From positions 9,858,001 through 9,922,000 of the forward strand of contig NC_039488.1 of the NCBI RefSeq assembly GCF_003590095.1: a stretch of 64,000 nt of DNA. The letters are read 5' to 3'. The position numbers were made by a program, and so were the translations under genes. The notes beneath the pieces were generated by a model. The model made no database searches. It had not been told where the DNA came from and saw only the letters and a program-made list of their open reading frames with translations. This document shows, in pieces, positions 1-9,024 of the stretch. How positions within the stretch are numbered: the first letter of the stretch is position 1; each line of letters starts with the position of its first letter. This stretch comes from Trichoplusia ni. Lineage: Eukaryota; Arthropoda; Insecta; Lepidoptera; Noctuidae.

Positions 1-329
1 ACAGTCATAAATAATAAATATTACATAGCATATCTAATATCTTAGTGCGATTGACATGTTTTATGACACTGGATTATAATATATATACCACACCGGCGGC
101 TAACAATAGCAAATATTTCGTGCCTTGATCAAACAATAAACTATTCGTAATATAGTCATATAGTGATATTGTTGTACTTATGCTTTGTATATTCGATTAA
201 TTTATAATGGTTGTTTTAGCTCTTGTAACGAATGTTATTTATTTCAATGCATAGATGAATAAATTTGTTTTTCAGTGACATTTGCATTTTTACATTTATT
301 TTATGTATTTTGTTTGCACCATTCAACAG

Positions 330-469
330 ATAACTTACCTGGCGGCTTTGTTTCTTACGTTGCACAGTCTCAACATGTACACAATACTGCAGACCTTGCA
401 CAAGAAGTTGCAAGGCGGTCTGAAGTTACGGTACAAATTACGTGCAATTGCCTACCGTCTGTCAAATGA
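330..469. other. Exon-like segment near the left edge, strand unresolved
   Basis: On the plus strand a pyrimidine-containing acceptor (CATTCAACAG, ending at 329) precedes an open frame of about 45 codons to a TGA at 467-469, with ordinary soluble-protein composition (Ala, Val, Gln, Glu, Ser). A second plus frame is also open to a GTACGT donor near 480. On the minus strand the same segment ends at a perfect CAG|GTAAGT donor (exon side 339). The segment is GC-richer than its surroundings. I do not recognise the product. It could be the end of a gene lying to the left, a minus-strand first exon, or chance. Confidence 0.25.
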
Positions 470-1842
470 GATCGCCGTATTGGTACGTGTTTGATGTGTC
501 ACTTACTAGCGAACTTTGTACTTCCTGCTCCACTGTAATCAGTCATGTTCATTATCCAAACGATGACTTACCGAATATTATAATGCCTACAAGAATAAGT
601 AGCGCACTGTGCTCATTAGTTTATATAATTGAAGTCCAAAGTACAAAGCAGTGCTAATCTTTTTGATGTCATGACTGATTATACCGGAGTGGGTGCTGGA
701 GGCTAACAGGTTGTCGGTGAAGTTTGATAATGTTTGTCCGTCATGTCCACGTTTATCGAGGCTCTAAAATGCCTCCATCAATGTACCGATTTATTTGCTT
801 ATTTATTTTTATCACATGAGCTTTTTACGTTTAATTCTAAATGTCTTCAAGTAATGATTACCAAATATAATGACAGTAGATGCCTATATTAGATAATAAT
901 ATGATGATTTAATGATCTGAAGAGTTTGAAGTATCCGCATATCGTGTGAGCTAAGCCAAGGTGGTGGTAAGTAAGGATTTTGTCGAATTTTGGCAATATA
1001 TTAGGTGGTGGTACCCTTCCTTGGTCGGTAATGGTTTATAAATAGATATACATAACAGTATTTTAACGTTTCTGTATGTACAATGTCTTTGTAATATTTT
1101 GTTTGGTGTTTTCTTAATTTTGCGGGCTTTATTATACAATAATTTAGTATGCTAGTCAGTAGTAACAGGTTCTAGGAACATTTACAAAGAACAGACACTT
1201 TGGCGTGTTATTACTAATGTTGTAGTTTTGTAGTTGTTTGCATGGTATTTGTAACATAAATGTTGTTTGTTGTGTGTTGTTTGTAAGGGGTTTAATTTTA
1301 ACATACATCAATGATATTTAAAATTCACGTTTGTTAATTACAGGAACAAAAATGGCGACAGAATAAAGTGGATACGAAAACAGAGTAACTTTTTCTGGCC
1401 TATATTTTTATGTGACTAACTAATGTAATTAATAGATCAATGAACGATTTATATTTTCGTAATTCATGGTGTTTAAAAACTATAACGGCGTTATTTCTCT
1501 ATTGTAAATATAGTTATTTAATAACTTTGTTGGCTTTCAATTAACAACCTTTTTGGTGTGGGTCTGTGTCCCTAAAAACGACTTGAGTTCTTTAAGTATT
1601 TGTCATCTGATGAACATTAAATTGTTAAGTAACCTTCAAAAGTCATAAAAACTAAACTGCACTCTCACATAATAATCTCCCACTTGCATGGCAGTATTCG
1701 AACGTAATAAACTAGTAATTATAAGATGCATCGGCCATGGTGCAATTAACGTAGTAAGGCTGTTGAAATTAATGGCTAACATGAACATTTAACGATAATG
1801 AAGAAAGCCACTTTAGAACATCTATTTCTATTTTAATTTTTT
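470..1842. other. Intergenic, no supported gene
   Basis: AT-rich sequence with no long frame and no recognised repeat. An acceptor-like TTGTTAATTACAG at about 1331-1343 is followed by a short AUG frame that closes at once, so I do not call it. Confidence 0.5.
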
Positions 1843-2074
1843 GACGACCTCCGCGGTCGAGTGGCGTACGCACCGGTTTCAAGGTGTCGCTAGCTCTGAG
1901 GTCCCGGGTACGATCCCCGGTCGGTTCAATGTAAAAATTCACATTGTACATTGTCTCAGGTCTGGGTGTTTGTGGTACCTTCGTTATATCTGAATTCCAT
2001 AACACAAGTGCTTTAGCAACTTACTTTGGGTTCAGAACAATGTATGTGATGTTGTCTGCATTTATTTATTTATA
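1843..2074 (+). mobile_element. tRNA-derived SINE copy (lepidopteran type A)
   Basis: The head contains a pol III A-box-like GTCGAGTGGC near 1857 and a B-box-like GGTACGATCCC near 1908, as in a decayed tRNA. The tRNA-unrelated body follows, with the block CATAACACAAGTGCTTTAGC near 1998-2017 that I know from many moth SINEs, and it ends in a (TTTA)n tail. I could not fix a clean target-site duplication. A 78-codon minus frame across it is only a by-product of the repeat. Confidence 0.75.
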
Positions 2075-2742
2075 TTTCCCTGAAAAATCTACGATACTGT
2101 TTTTCGCCACTTACCATTATCTCAATTAGTGATATGTCTCTTAGTGTGTGCAGAGTAGACCCTGCTGCAAAAAGTATTATCTAGATATAGCAAAGGAACT
2201 ACATACCAATAATTTAAAGAACTAGTCAATTGATATTACTCTTGTATTGGCTTAATTCATTATTTACAACAACAGATTTACACTGTAACACTTACTTACT
2301 CAACCAAAAAAAAAAAACTATTTTGAACGGATTCTTTCGGTTTTGGTGTTGAATATCAATGTTGTAAAAGACAAGGCTTAGCATCTGAAAGATATTATAT
2401 TTTTTTGTTATTTCGAGTTTCCACAATAACTTATAGATATAAACTTAATATCCGCATAACAATAAGGTCACTAAAACCATACTTATCCTTATAAATACAG
2501 AAATGTCAAGAACATAAAGTACCATACAGATTTGTCAACGGCGAAAAAATTCATACAAAAGAATTATTTTATGAAAAATAACTCGCGCTTCTAGAATTAA
2601 TTAAATATAATAATCATAGGAATTGGTACGTTATTGTCCAAAAATGCAGACAAATTTATATATTAAATTCAGAATGTACAATATCATAACTTGGCTTCTT
2701 GTGCAAGACTTTAAACCTATATGGATCAGTCAACTTTTTGCA
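2075..2742. other. Intergenic 3' flank of the zinc-finger gene
   Basis: AT-rich, with a 12-base A run near 2307-2318. Part of it may be 3' UTR if distal poly(A) sites are used. No element recognised. Confidence 0.5.
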
Positions 2743-2768
2743 TTTATTTACAATTTTTATTATTTATT
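2743..2768 (-). promoter_or_regulatory. Two AATAAA polyadenylation signals just after the zinc-finger stop codon
   Basis: On the minus strand AATAAA occurs at 2768-2763 and 2748-2743, 12 and 32 bases past the TAA at 2781-2783. This implies a very short 3' UTR if used. More distal AT-rich sites exist, so the true cleavage point is not fixed. Confidence 0.5.
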
Positions 2769-2780
2769 TTCATGATTAAA

Positions 2781-5700
2781 TTATTCATCTGTTTCATCTG
2801 CCGAATCGTCACCTTCGTGGTTGGAACTTCTGCTACTGTCATTCACGTCGCTACGGGGTTTCTTAACTAAAAGTCCTTGTTTCTGTAGTTTTTGTATAGC
2901 TTCTAAAGTAGTCCGATTCATAGAACTTGTTTCACTTTTTTCTTGCACCTGAGTTTGTTTGGCTTGACTAGACATTATTTTCAACCCAGTGTTATTATTG
3001 ACTCGACTGAACTGTTGGCTTGTGTTTACTTGTGATTTTACTTGTTTAGCGGTCACAACAGAGTTACCTTTGACTATTTTCGTGTTAGTAACATTAGAAC
3101 TGCTAGTGTGTGAAGCTGCACTAAAGTGGGACGGCGAATCGCCGCTGCTCGTGAAAGACGGTATATCCGACACAGGGATTAATGACTCTTTTGGTTTTTT
3201 AAAACAGCTGAATGGACCGCTCACGTCCTCAGTGTTAGGCCTTTTTGTTATTCCAGAAACCATCGCTGTTGGCGATATTTTTACTGACTTCCCTACGGTG
3301 GGATTTAAATTGGTAGGATTCGCAACTTGCTTACCAACCGATGTTCTTGGGAGATTAGATCTCGGCGAATAATTTCCAGTTCGCATCGGAACGTTTTGTT
3401 TGCTAGGTCGGACAACAGTGCCGGCTGGTCTGATTTGACTTAATGTATTATTTGTTTTAATCCCAGCACCTGGTGCAGCATGTCTAACAACTACACCTTG
3501 CAGGCTCTTGGGTTGGTTGGGTCTTACCCCTAAGACTTTTTGCGGAACTACGGGCCCATTTGTTTGATAATTGGTTCTCAGTTCCTGTTTCACAGTCTGA
3601 TTCACTGTTTTTATGGTTTTAGTAACTGTTGTTGTAATTTCTTGAATCACAGTTTTTGTTTGAAATGTTTTAACTGTTACCTCTTTGTTGACTGTGTTCA
3701 CTTGATTCATCACCTTTTGATGCATTAAATTTGTAGAAGTATCGCCATATTGACTAGAATCTTTTAGATTTTTGAGGTTGGCCAAATTATCGCCTTTAAA
3801 CTCTCTCATTGTTTGTTTATTAAATTTCGTAGGTAACTGTTTCTTCTGGCTGCTTACAAAACGTTCAAGAGTTTGAACAGTCTTACTATTTTCTTCTGTA
3901 TTCAAAGAACTCTGATTCAAAGGCTTAATTGTTAAATTTTTACTAATGTTTCTTAAATTATTTAAACACACAGAGTTAACTGAAGAACTATATGTTTCTT
4001 GACTCTTTTGCACTGTACTGGCTTTAATTTCAGATTCGAAGTCTTGTTGTTCATCATATTCGTCCATTTCTTCCTTATCACTGCAAGAATCATAAGGTGT
4101 TTCAACTATTGGGTCATCATGCTGGGTTGTGGGATGTTCCAATGTTTCTAGGTTTTCTTCAGTATCGGTCATACCTTGCTCCATTTCTGTGATTTTAACA
4201 TTTCCTGGATATGAATCGGAGTCACTCGTAGCATTATCTTCAGGCACATTAGATTCCTGATTAATGTCCGGAGTTGTAACAGATTTTGCGGAGTTGCCCT
4301 GTTTGATGGTAATATTTTTACAAAGACCTTTTAAGACGTGCGCCATATTTCTATTCTGGATATTAATAAGAGCCTCAACATTAGAGTCTTCTTTATAATT
4401 GCTAGAACTATCTTCGTTTTGTTTTTCTACTTTGATATCATTCATAAGCTTCATATTTTTCGTCATTGGCGGTGGTCTATTTGACTTGACAGTTATATTT
4501 TTACTGAGGTTTTTCAGTGCATCCATTGATGATGCTGAGTTCTGACTGTGCTCCACTTTACTGTTATTATCATTCTCAACTTCATCTTCAGAGTCATCTA
4601 CGTCAAATATTTCGATTATCTCAGGTTGTTTAACAGGCTGAGGGTTATTATTAACTTTCTTATTACTTATAGACTTTGATGTTATGCCTGTTAGTCTTTT
4701 TAAAATATTTGCGTTATTCGATTTTACACTGTCATTCTCATTTTTAACGATAGTTCTATTAGGTTTCATTGCCACAGCTGATTTATTTGCGTAAGCCGTT
4801 CCGGGACAACTGGGAGCTTTTATAATCCCTTTATCTGTTTCACCATTTTCTACTTTGATTTTCTTAATTAATACATTTTGAGCTTTTATATTGCTTGATC
4901 CTTCTGCTTCATAAAATTGGTTATTTTCACATTCGTTTTCAGCAAGAGATCTTTTTGTTGACAGAGACTTAACAGTGATATTCTTGCTTAGAATTTTTAA
5001 AGCATCTGTCGTTGGATCTTTTTCGACTTGCGCTTTAGGTTTTATTACATTAGATTTTTCATTAGGTGATATCATTTGAGGAATTGCCTTAGAGCTAGGA
5101 GCTTGTGAACTTTTATCATGTTCGACTGGTGTCGTCATTTTGTTTTGGCTCACAGGTTTTACGGTGATAAGATGACTTAATTGTTGTAACTTAGATAAAG
5201 ATGCGCTAGCTGAATTATTTATATTAGGCTGCTTATTTTTATCAATAGCTTCTTGATTTTCATCACTGTCTGCATCGTTTTCATGATTGTTTTCTGATTC
5301 AACTGCATCATTTTTCTCATCTAATTCAGAATCCGAATGCTGTGGTTCATTTTTATTCATTTCTTCATCACTCTTTTGTAAAACCTGACTTTCTCCTTTT
5401 GGTGACTTAATCTCAGCTTCTTGGTGTATCTCGGGTGATTTTTCAGTAATACTTGGAGTATCAAATTCGTTAGGATCTCCTTCATCATTTTGGTTTATAC
5501 CACTGTCATCCTTATCTGATAAGGGACCTTCGGGAGTTTTACCTGTGAGGATTGGGGAGCTACAAAGTGATTTGTCCTTTACTTGTTCTTCATTGTCTGG
5601 ACTATGAACATTTTCAGGTATAGCAGCATTGGTCTGGCTACTTGTACCAGGTTCTGCTTCAGAATAATTGCTTTTATCAGTCTCAGCACAATGCGGTTCA

Positions 5701-6212
5701 CCCTCTTCAAAGTTATCGTCGCTCTTCACGTTTTGGTCTTTTTTTATACTTTCGCCGCTACTCTTTTTAATTATTTTTATTTGATTGTTACTCTGATTCA
5801 TAAGTTTAGTCAAAACCGCGCTCGAAGTCGTTAATTCTTTTTCTGTGTTTACTTTAAGCATTTTTACATCGCTTTTAACTGGTCTAGATATGACTTGTAA
5901 GTTTTTTACTACTGGATTTTGAGCTACTTTCTTTTTTACAACAATACCTGCGTTTTTTAATTTTTCTAAATCTGATAGTGTCACAGAGTTTGTGGGATTC
6001 TTTTTTTTAATCTTGAGCTGATTTTTAACGACTCGCGTTGGTACTTCCTCTATTCCCTGAAAGTCAAGGCCCTCGCCAAACACGTCTTGATTCATACTTA
6101 AAAACTCATCCAATGTTATAGCTGCTTTCTTTGATTTTTTATGTTTCTTATGTTTTTTCACTTTCACAGGACTATCGTCTGGTTGATCCATTGCCAACTC
6201 TAAAAACTTTTC
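2781..6212 (-). CDS. Zinc-finger gene, terminal exon 7: disordered tail with linear-motif array
   Basis: This exon encodes residues 281-1423 after the acceptor TTTATTTATTTTAG|GAAAAG. In order: a poly-basic nuclear-localisation-like stretch (297-309, KVKKHKKHKKSKK), a conserved-looking ITLDEFL segment (about 312-340), a TL..LEKLKNAGIVVKK motif (358-374), and an acidic Ser/Glu/Asp/Asn-rich stretch (about 445-615). Six copies of an LxxL-S-K-N-I-T-V-K type motif then run from 622 to 1043. An acidic SIM-like motif, IIEIFDVDDSEDE, lies at 812-824. A Thr/Val/Lys-rich stretch (1123-1157) may form a helix or strand. A Pro/Arg/Asn-rich stretch follows to about 1250. Near the C-terminus is TLEAIQKLQKQGLLVKKP (1382-1399), a partner of the 358-374 motif. 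The protein ends in Asp/Glu. A 3.4-kb uninterrupted last exon is unusual beside six small exons, and could reflect fusion or retroposition of the tail. Confidence 0.93.
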   Translation of the reverse strand, partial: EKFLELAMDQPDDSPVKVKKHKKHKKSKKAAITLDEFLSMNQDVFGEGLDFQGIEEVPTRVVKNQLKIKKKNPTNSVTLSDLEKLKNAGIVVKKKVAQNPVVKNLQVISRPVKSDVKMLKVNTEKELTTSSAVLTKLMNQSNNQIKIIKKSSGESIKKDQNVKSDDNFEEGEPHCAETDKSNYSEAEPGTSSQTNAAIPENVHSPDNEEQVKDKSLCSSPILTGKTPEGPLSDKDDSGINQNDEGDPNEFDTPSITEKSPEIHQEAEIKSPKGESQVLQKSDEEMNKNEPQHSDSELDEKNDAVESENNHENDADSDENQEAIDKNKQPNINNSASASLSKLQQLSHLITVKPVSQNKMTTPVEHDKSSQAPSSKAIPQMISPNEKSNVIKPKAQVEKDPTTDALKILSKNITVKSLSTKRSLAENECENNQFYEAEGSSNIKAQNVLIKKIKVENGETDKGIIKAPSCPGTAYANKSAVAMKPNRTIVKNENDSVKSNNANILKRLTGITSKSISNKKVNNNPQPVKQPEIIEIFDVDDSEDEVENDNNSKVEHSQNSASSMDALKNLSKNITVKSNRPPPMTKNMKLMNDIKVEKQNEDSSSNYKEDSNVEALINIQNRNMAHVLKGLCKNITIKQGNSAKSVTTPDINQESNVPEDNATSDSDSYPGNVKITEMEQGMTDTEENLETLEHPTTQHDDPIVETPYDSCSDKEEMDEYDEQQDFESEIKASTVQKSQETYSSSVNSVCLNNLRNISKNLTIKPLNQSSLNTEENSKTVQTLERFVSSQKKQLPTKFNKQTMREFKGDNLANLKNLKDSSQYGDTSTNLMHQKVMNQVNTVNKEVTVKTFQTKTVIQEITTTVTKTIKTVNQTVKQELRTNYQTNGPVVPQKVLGVRPNQPKSLQGVVVRHAAPGAGIKTNNTLSQIRPAGTVVRPSKQNVPMRTGNYSPRSNLPRTSVGKQVANPTNLNPTVGKSVKISPTAMVSGITKRPNTEDVSGPFSCFKKPKESLIPVSDIPSFTSSGDSPSHFSAASHTSSSNVTNTKIVKGNSVVTAKQVKSQVNTSQQFSRVNNNTGLKIMSSQAKQTQVQEKSETSSMNRTTLEAIQKLQKQGLLVKKPRSDVNDSSRSSNHEGDDSADETDE

Positions 6213-9024
6213 CTAAAATAAATAAACTTATGTAAATATGAATTATATAATTTTTTGAAATCTGATTACATTATCCAGGATCCCGGGTCCATTTCTGTCA
6301 TTTATGTCAAGTTCGTTTTCCTAGAGTAGCTTTATTTTAAGGTGACGCCCAAGAAAAAATCTTGACAATTATCAATTACTAAAACGGGCCGGGGATTCTA
6401 GTATTTTAGATTCCATCACTGTAAGTCCTTAAACAGTATTATTCATGGCTTTCTCTCTATAGGACTAGGGCTTCTCCAAGCAATGAGACATTTATGGGCT
6501 TATTATTTGATTGTAATTGTTTGATGAAAAACTCTTGACAAAACTATAGAATGGAACAGTGAATACTTACAATGCCTACAGCATTGATTGTAGATTCTGC
6601 ATCAGTATCTTCAGCCTGTCCTTCTGGTTCTATACTCTCAACTTTTTCTATAATAGGAGGAACTGTTTCTAGAGAGTAGTCAAATACTTCACCTAATCTG
6701 TAAATAAAAAAGATGTTAAAACACGCTAATTCCTCACATTTCTATTAAATTATAACATGAACATCGCAATATCAACACAACTGCTCTATGTTTAGTTTAA
6801 GGTTCTTTTACAAGTGTTATATTTAATGGCTTCAATTTTGCTCAATATTTGATAATTTCAGATAACCTTTTTTCAACCTTAACTATTAAACTGTGAAGCT
6901 GATATATGTAACGGAAAAAAAAGATTTTTAATGTTTAACATTTGTATATGATCACAAATATTTTATCAAAATCTCCATCCTATGATTGATTTTTTACAAA
7001 GTCATTATGATCAAAAGGTAAATGTTCATACGGTCAGCTTACTGTAATATGTATTCAGGGGTCACAGTCAATAATTCCGTACTATTACCTTTAGGTCATC
7101 AGCTTCCAGTCTAACAAGATTCAGCTAAGTGCCCGTGTTTTACAAGGAGAAACTGACTTTAGGTACAGAACGCAAAGCTAATTTATCAATCTAAGAGCTG
7201 AAGAAAAAAGTATATTATATTTTAGTTACTGATATACTTACGAGTCATTCTGTACACTGTACATATCATCGGGCGTGTGGAAGGTCAAGTGTACTTCATA
7301 AGCATCTAAATGAAAGAAGACTGCTTCACACAAGGGACACTTTAACACTTCCTCAGGACTCTGGTTTTCATCACCATGGTCATCAGTCATATGTTTCTGA
7401 AAAATACAAGATACTGTTGTTAAAAATACCAATATACTAAAAGGATCAATTAGTAATCTGTTCATCATTTGTGTTTACACATTTATACAAGAATAATATA
7501 CAATGGTGGAAGCATGCCTTAGGCAGTCTCTACCAAATAGCTATTACAAATAAATGTGTACCACTATGCAATTATTGGTTAAATTATAATAATACCAATG
7601 ACCACATTTAAATATAAATTTAATAAAGATCAAGAAATCCTTTTAGTTCTTTCAAGAAGTATTCTTAAGTGGTTGGACTTTCAAATTATTTAAAAAAATA
7701 CTTACAAATAAATTAACTTTGTTGTCATATTCTTCACCACAAAATGCACAATAATATATTGGCACAACCTCCTGTAATAGTTAAATCCAACTTTGAACAC
7801 ATGCAATATTAAAAAGATAAAATATCATCATCATAGGCCAATCCCAACAGGGTCCATACTGAACTCTAACTGCTATTTATTTTCTACCATCTCTGTAACA
7901 TATGGAATGCAATAAATGATTGAGTATTGAGTATCAATGTCTGCTTCTAGTCAAATTAGATCCAGCTAAATACCAATGTTTTACTGGAAGTCACTCCCTA
8001 TTTGAACTTGAAAACCTATTTAAACACTGGCCGCACAATTCTCCTGGGTCAAGGATCACCAGTGCTCCCTCAATTTGTGTAGTTATAATACATCCAGTCA
8101 TTACAAATTCAATATAAACTTTATTTGTTAGCTGTATGTGTTTACCTGATTGCATAATTTAATTTTCTTAGACTGTCCCACATCAGGCAAATCAGTATCC
8201 TGACGATGGAAGAACTTGTTGTGGTATAACATGGCAGAAGGCAAGAAGAAATCCACATCACAACTGTCACAATGAAAACAGTTGTTTACAGGCATTTCCA
8301 CACTATCATGTGTTGCTTTAACATGAACATTATACAGGTGCTGAAACATAAAACATACAAGTTCATAGTATAATTTTGGCAAGTGTACAGCTGTTTGGTT
8401 GTCAATTAGTGATATATCTTAATTTCGTCAATGAGGTATCACTCGACATACAGGTAATAGTTTGGTACATATGGAGTCATATGGGAAGATAGTACAATCT
8501 ACATCAAATGATATGTGCTGACTAACATGATAAGAGTTATGCTAAACTAGGCGTAGTGGGGAGGGGGCACAGGTCACAGACCAAAACAAAATACTCAAAC
8601 CACACGCGTGGTCGCGCGAAACCCTAAATTAAAGTTTTACCTTCATAGTGAAGAGTTTCCCGCACCACTGGCAGAAGTACTTAGCGTCGTGATTCGGGTG
8701 CACCTTGTGTTTGTGAGTAATAGCCTTCGATATCGTCGGGAACATTTTTGAGCATACATCACAACTGACCATTTCGGTTTTCTCCTTCGACTCCTCATTA
8801 TTAGGGACTTGTGACTGGAACCGGTTTTTATTTTTGTATTTAGGATCTCCGTGTTTCCTAAACATTAATTATACATTTTAAAAGTCTGTAAAAATTTAAT
8901 TCACTGTCAGCTGTAGTATTTCGTAATAGTAATTTATAAGTTACCTGAAATGATCTTGGAGTTCTTCTTTATTTTGGAATGTATCTTTACAAAATATACA
9001 GTTAAATTTCTGTTCCGTAGTCAT
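2781..9024 (-). CDS. Six-finger C2H2 zinc-finger protein with long disordered motif-repeat tail (7 coding exons)
   Basis: Predicted nuclear DNA- or chromatin-binding protein. Coding segments on the minus strand are 9024-8945, 8857-8641, 8340-8146, 7771-7706, 7396-7242, 6697-6571 and 6212-2781; they total 4,272 nt, giving 1,423 residues plus a stop. All junctions keep frame and use GT/AG. The start is the ATG at 9024: it has A at -3 and an in-frame TAG two codons upstream. Fingers (Cys-Cys-His-His residues): 9-12-25-29, 59-62-75-80, 89-92-105-110, 123-126-139-144, 172-175-188-193, 206-209-222-226, all C-x2-C-x12-H-x3/4-H. Fingers 1, 3 and 5 are split by introns, and completing them confirms the splicing. 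The tail (about 281-1423) is Lys/Asn/Ser-rich and lacks a globular domain I recognise. The family is not recognised. The layout loosely recalls insect heterochromatin zinc-finger proteins such as Drosophila Row/Woc, but that is a guess. Confidence 0.93.
6571..6697 (-). CDS. Zinc-finger gene, coding exon 6
   Basis: This exon encodes residues 238-280. The acceptor follows TTTTTTATTTACAG and the donor is GGCATT|GTAAGT (phase 0). It is an acidic, finger-free segment rich in Glu that links the finger block to the long tail. The intron that follows (6213-6570) contains a short GC-richer stretch near 6380-6420 but no recognisable element. Confidence 0.9.
7085..7190 (+). repeat. Degenerate dispersed repeat in intron 5 (CTTCCAGTCTAAC family)
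   Basis: The segment CAGCTTCCAGTCTAACAAG...GTTTTACAAGGAGAAACTG matches, with substitutions, a dispersed moth repeat I remember (consensus contains CTTCCAGTCTAACCGGATGC, then TTTACAAGGAGCGACTG). A second, better copy lies in intron 3 and a reverse fragment near 39950. The element class is unknown to me. Confidence 0.55.
7242..7396 (-). CDS. Zinc-finger gene, coding exon 5
   Basis: This exon encodes residues 187-237 plus two bases of codon 238. The acceptor follows TTGTATTTTTCAG and the donor is GACTC|GTAAGT. It completes finger 5 and contains finger 6 (C206, C209, H222, H226). Fingers 5 and 6 are separated by an acidic linker. The intron before it (7397-7705) is plain AT-rich sequence. Confidence 0.93.
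7706..7771 (-). CDS. Zinc-finger gene, coding exon 4 (66-base small exon)
   Basis: This small exon encodes residues 165-186. The acceptor is CTATTACAG|GAGGTT and the donor is TTATTT|GTAAGT, phase 0 on both sides. It carries C172 and C175 of finger 5. The finger only reaches consensus length when spliced to exon 5, which supplies H188 and H193; this is the main evidence for the exon. It is too short to show as a long ORF and easy to miss. Confidence 0.88.
7830..8060 (+). repeat. Degenerate dispersed repeat filling most of intron 3
   Basis: It starts with CCAACAGGGTCCATACTG, shared with a copy near 19060, and passes through AATAAATGATTGAGTATTG. It continues into CTTCTAGTCAAATTAGATCC and TTTACTGGAAGTCACTCCC, which match the repeat in intron 5. 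A single family therefore links three sites in this window. The insertion has enlarged an otherwise short intron. Confidence 0.6.
8146..8340 (-). CDS. Zinc-finger gene, coding exon 3
   Basis: This exon encodes residues 100-164 and is phase 0 at both ends. The acceptor follows TTTTATGTTTCAG and the donor is AATCAG|GTAAAC. It supplies H105 and H110 of finger 3 and the whole of finger 4 (C123, C126, H139, H144). The spliced finger 3 has the regular C-x2-C-x12-H-x4-H spacing. Confidence 0.93.
8641..8857 (-). CDS. Zinc-finger gene, coding exon 2
   Basis: This exon encodes residues 27-99. The acceptor is TTTAG|GAAACAC and the donor is ATGAAG|GTAAAA (phase 0). It completes finger 1, contains all of finger 2 (C59, C62, H75, H80) and starts finger 3 (C89, C92). 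Between fingers 1 and 2 is a charged linker rich in Lys, Asn and Glu. It is followed by a 300-base intron (8341-8640) in which I see nothing notable. Confidence 0.93.
8945..9024 (-). CDS. Zinc-finger gene, coding exon 1
   Basis: This exon encodes residues 1-26 plus two bases of codon 27. It holds C9, C12 and H25 of finger 1; H29 comes from exon 2. The donor reads CATTTCAG|GTAA. The intron that follows (8858-8944) is only 87 bases, typical of insects. A non-coding exon further upstream cannot be excluded. Confidence 0.93.

Noticed and set aside
2989..3372. 127-codon plus frame and other plus frames inside 2781-6212
   Set aside because: They are antisense shadows of the long zinc-finger tail exon and have no independent start, splice or family evidence.
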